Both the position numbers and the translations under genes were made by a program. From positions 1 to 6,536 of the forward strand of contig JAEYTB010000214.1 of assembly GCA_023434205.1 (NCBI GenBank): a stretch of 6,536 nt of DNA, written 5' to 3'. Under the pieces are notes generated by a model. It was not told where the DNA came from, made no database searches, and worked only from the letters and a program-made list of their open reading frames with translations. Shown here piece after piece: positions 5,883-6,536 of this stretch (its first letter is position 1; every line of letters begins with the position of its first letter). This stretch comes from Planctomycetota bacterium. Its GTDB lineage: Bacteria; Planctomycetota; Phycisphaerae; Phycisphaerales; UBA1924.

Positions 5883-5905
5883 CGCGACCGCGCCCCGTGG
5901 TCGTG
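5883..5905. repeat. REP-like hairpin repeat, copy 3
   Basis: CGCGACCGCG (5883-5892) pairs with CGTGGTCGTG (5896-5905) around a CCC loop, giving a 10-bp stem with two G-T wobbles. It matches copy 1 at 20 of 23 positions and starts four bases after the stop of the 5234 gene. It also occupies the place where the -35 of rsmD would be expected, so it could serve as a gene-end hairpin, affect rsmD transcription, or both. Confidence 0.75.
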
Positions 5906-5910
5906 CGCTC

Positions 5911-5916
5911 TATCCT
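5911..5916 (+). promoter_or_regulatory. candidate -10 element for leaderless rsmD
   Basis: TATCCT (TANNNT) stands exactly six bases before the rsmD ATG at 5923, the same spacing as TAGGCT before ATG 2684. No Shine-Dalgarno intervenes. The -35 area falls inside the hairpin repeat and shows no TTG. Support rests on the shared geometry. Confidence 0.45.
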
Positions 5917-5922
5917 TCCGCC

Positions 5923-6536
5923 ATGCGCATCATCGCCGGTGAGTTCCGCTCCCGCCGCCTCGCCACCCCGCCCGACGACTCCATCACCCGGCCGATCCCC
6001 GACCGCGTGAAGGAGTCGCTGTTCGGCCTGCTCCGGGGCCACTGCGAAGGCGCCACCGTGTTCGACGGCTTCGCCGGCACCGGCGCGCTCGGCCTCGAGG
6101 CCCTCAGCCGCGGCGCCGCCCGCTGCACGTTCATCGAGCAGGACAAGTCCATCGCCGCGCTGCTCTCCCGCAACATCGACACGCTCAACGTCCGCAGCCG
6201 CGCCGACCTGGTCATCGGCGATGCCCTGGGCCCCGGCGCCCTCGCCCGCGCCCCCCGCCCGCTCACCCTCGCCTTCCTCGACCCGCCCTACCCGCTCGTG
6301 CAGGAGCCCATCGGCCTCAAGCGCGTGCTCGCGCAGATGCAGAAGCTGGTGGACCTGCTCACGCCCGACGGCTTCGCCGTCCTCCGCACCCCCTGGCCGC
6401 TGCTCCACAAGCAGGGATCCCCCGCGCCCGTCGCGCCCACGCCCATCAAGCGCAGCAAGGGCCGGGCCGAGCGCCGCGCCGGCCGCGACTGGCAGCGCGA
6501 CGTCATGGAGCCCCGCTCCACCCCCGGCCGCCGCGC
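5923..6536 (+). CDS. rsmD: 16S rRNA guanine-N2 methyltransferase RsmD (3' end missing)
   Basis: RsmD uses S-adenosylmethionine to methylate N2 of a guanine in 16S rRNA (G966 in E. coli) on the assembling 30S subunit. The visible 204 codons contain the family marks in order: MRIIAGEFRSRRL at the N-terminus, TRPIPDRVKESLFGLL (22-37), the SAM-binding DGFAGTGALGLEALSRGA (48-65), an acidic E72 ending the second strand for the ribose, a D100 position for the adenine side, and the catalytic DPPY (120-123). The reading frame is open at the window edge. Typical family length is about 190-200 aa, and residues ~165-204 are a basic, Arg/Lys-rich stretch not expected from E. coli RsmD. The ATG is chosen because RIIAGEF is the conserved start of the family. 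A separate promoter (5911-5916) suggests it is not dependent on the 5234 gene. Confidence 0.92.
   Translation, partial: MRIIAGEFRSRRLATPPDDSITRPIPDRVKESLFGLLRGHCEGATVFDGFAGTGALGLEALSRGAARCTFIEQDKSIAALLSRNIDTLNVRSRADLVIGDALGPGALARAPRPLTLAFLDPPYPLVQEPIGLKRVLAQMQKLVDLLTPDGFAVLRTPWPLLHKQGSPAPVAPTPIKRSKGRAERRAGRDWQRDVMEPRSTPGRR

Overview
The window is very GC-rich bacterial DNA in which all recognisable genes lie on the + strand. The best guess for the source is a planctomycete of the class Phycisphaerae. The main clue is the C-terminus of the first large gene: a cysteine-flanked pair of DFDGDGD/DFNADGD ... TDADIE.FF repeats ending in GGPC. This resembles the dockerin-like C-termini I associate with secreted proteins of that group. 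The taxonomic call is inference, since no rRNA gene is present.

Layout. Positions 1-27 may hold the last codons of an upstream gene. Positions 28-221 are non-coding and carry a hairpin repeat, a decayed tandem copy of it, and a strong Shine-Dalgarno sequence. Positions 222-2567 encode an exported 781-aa protein with a signal peptide, ten tandem ~57-aa repeats of beta-propeller/HAF-like character, and the dockerin-like end. Positions 2684-3325 encode a 213-aa protein of unknown function with a helical, possibly DNA-binding N-terminal half and a Pro/Ala/Ser-rich tail. Positions 3363-4949 (TTG start) encode a 528-aa flavoprotein that closely resembles the eukaryotic (fungal) type of UDP-galactopyranose mutase and keeps every active-site residue I can recall. 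Positions 4950-5233 are a non-coding leader with a strong hairpin just before the next start. Positions 5234-5878 encode a 214-aa protein I do not recognise. Positions 5923-6536 encode RsmD, the 16S rRNA guanine-N2 methyltransferase, cut off by the window end.

The genes do not form an obvious single pathway. The mutase points to galactofuranose-containing surface glycans and the first protein is exported, but no glycosyltransferase lies in the window to complete a cluster. Spacers and separate candidate promoters suggest several transcription units rather than one operon.

The most notable non-genic signals are two. First, a ~23-nt hairpin repeat (arms CACGACCGCG / CGTGGTCGTG) occurs at 32-54, 4854-4877 and 5883-5905. 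One copy lies inside the mutase coding sequence and two lie four bases after a TGA. Second, two genes (2684 and rsmD at 5923) share an identical TANNNT-6 nt-ATG start layout without a Shine-Dalgarno, suggesting leaderless mRNAs. I found no tRNA, rRNA, CRISPR array or transposase.
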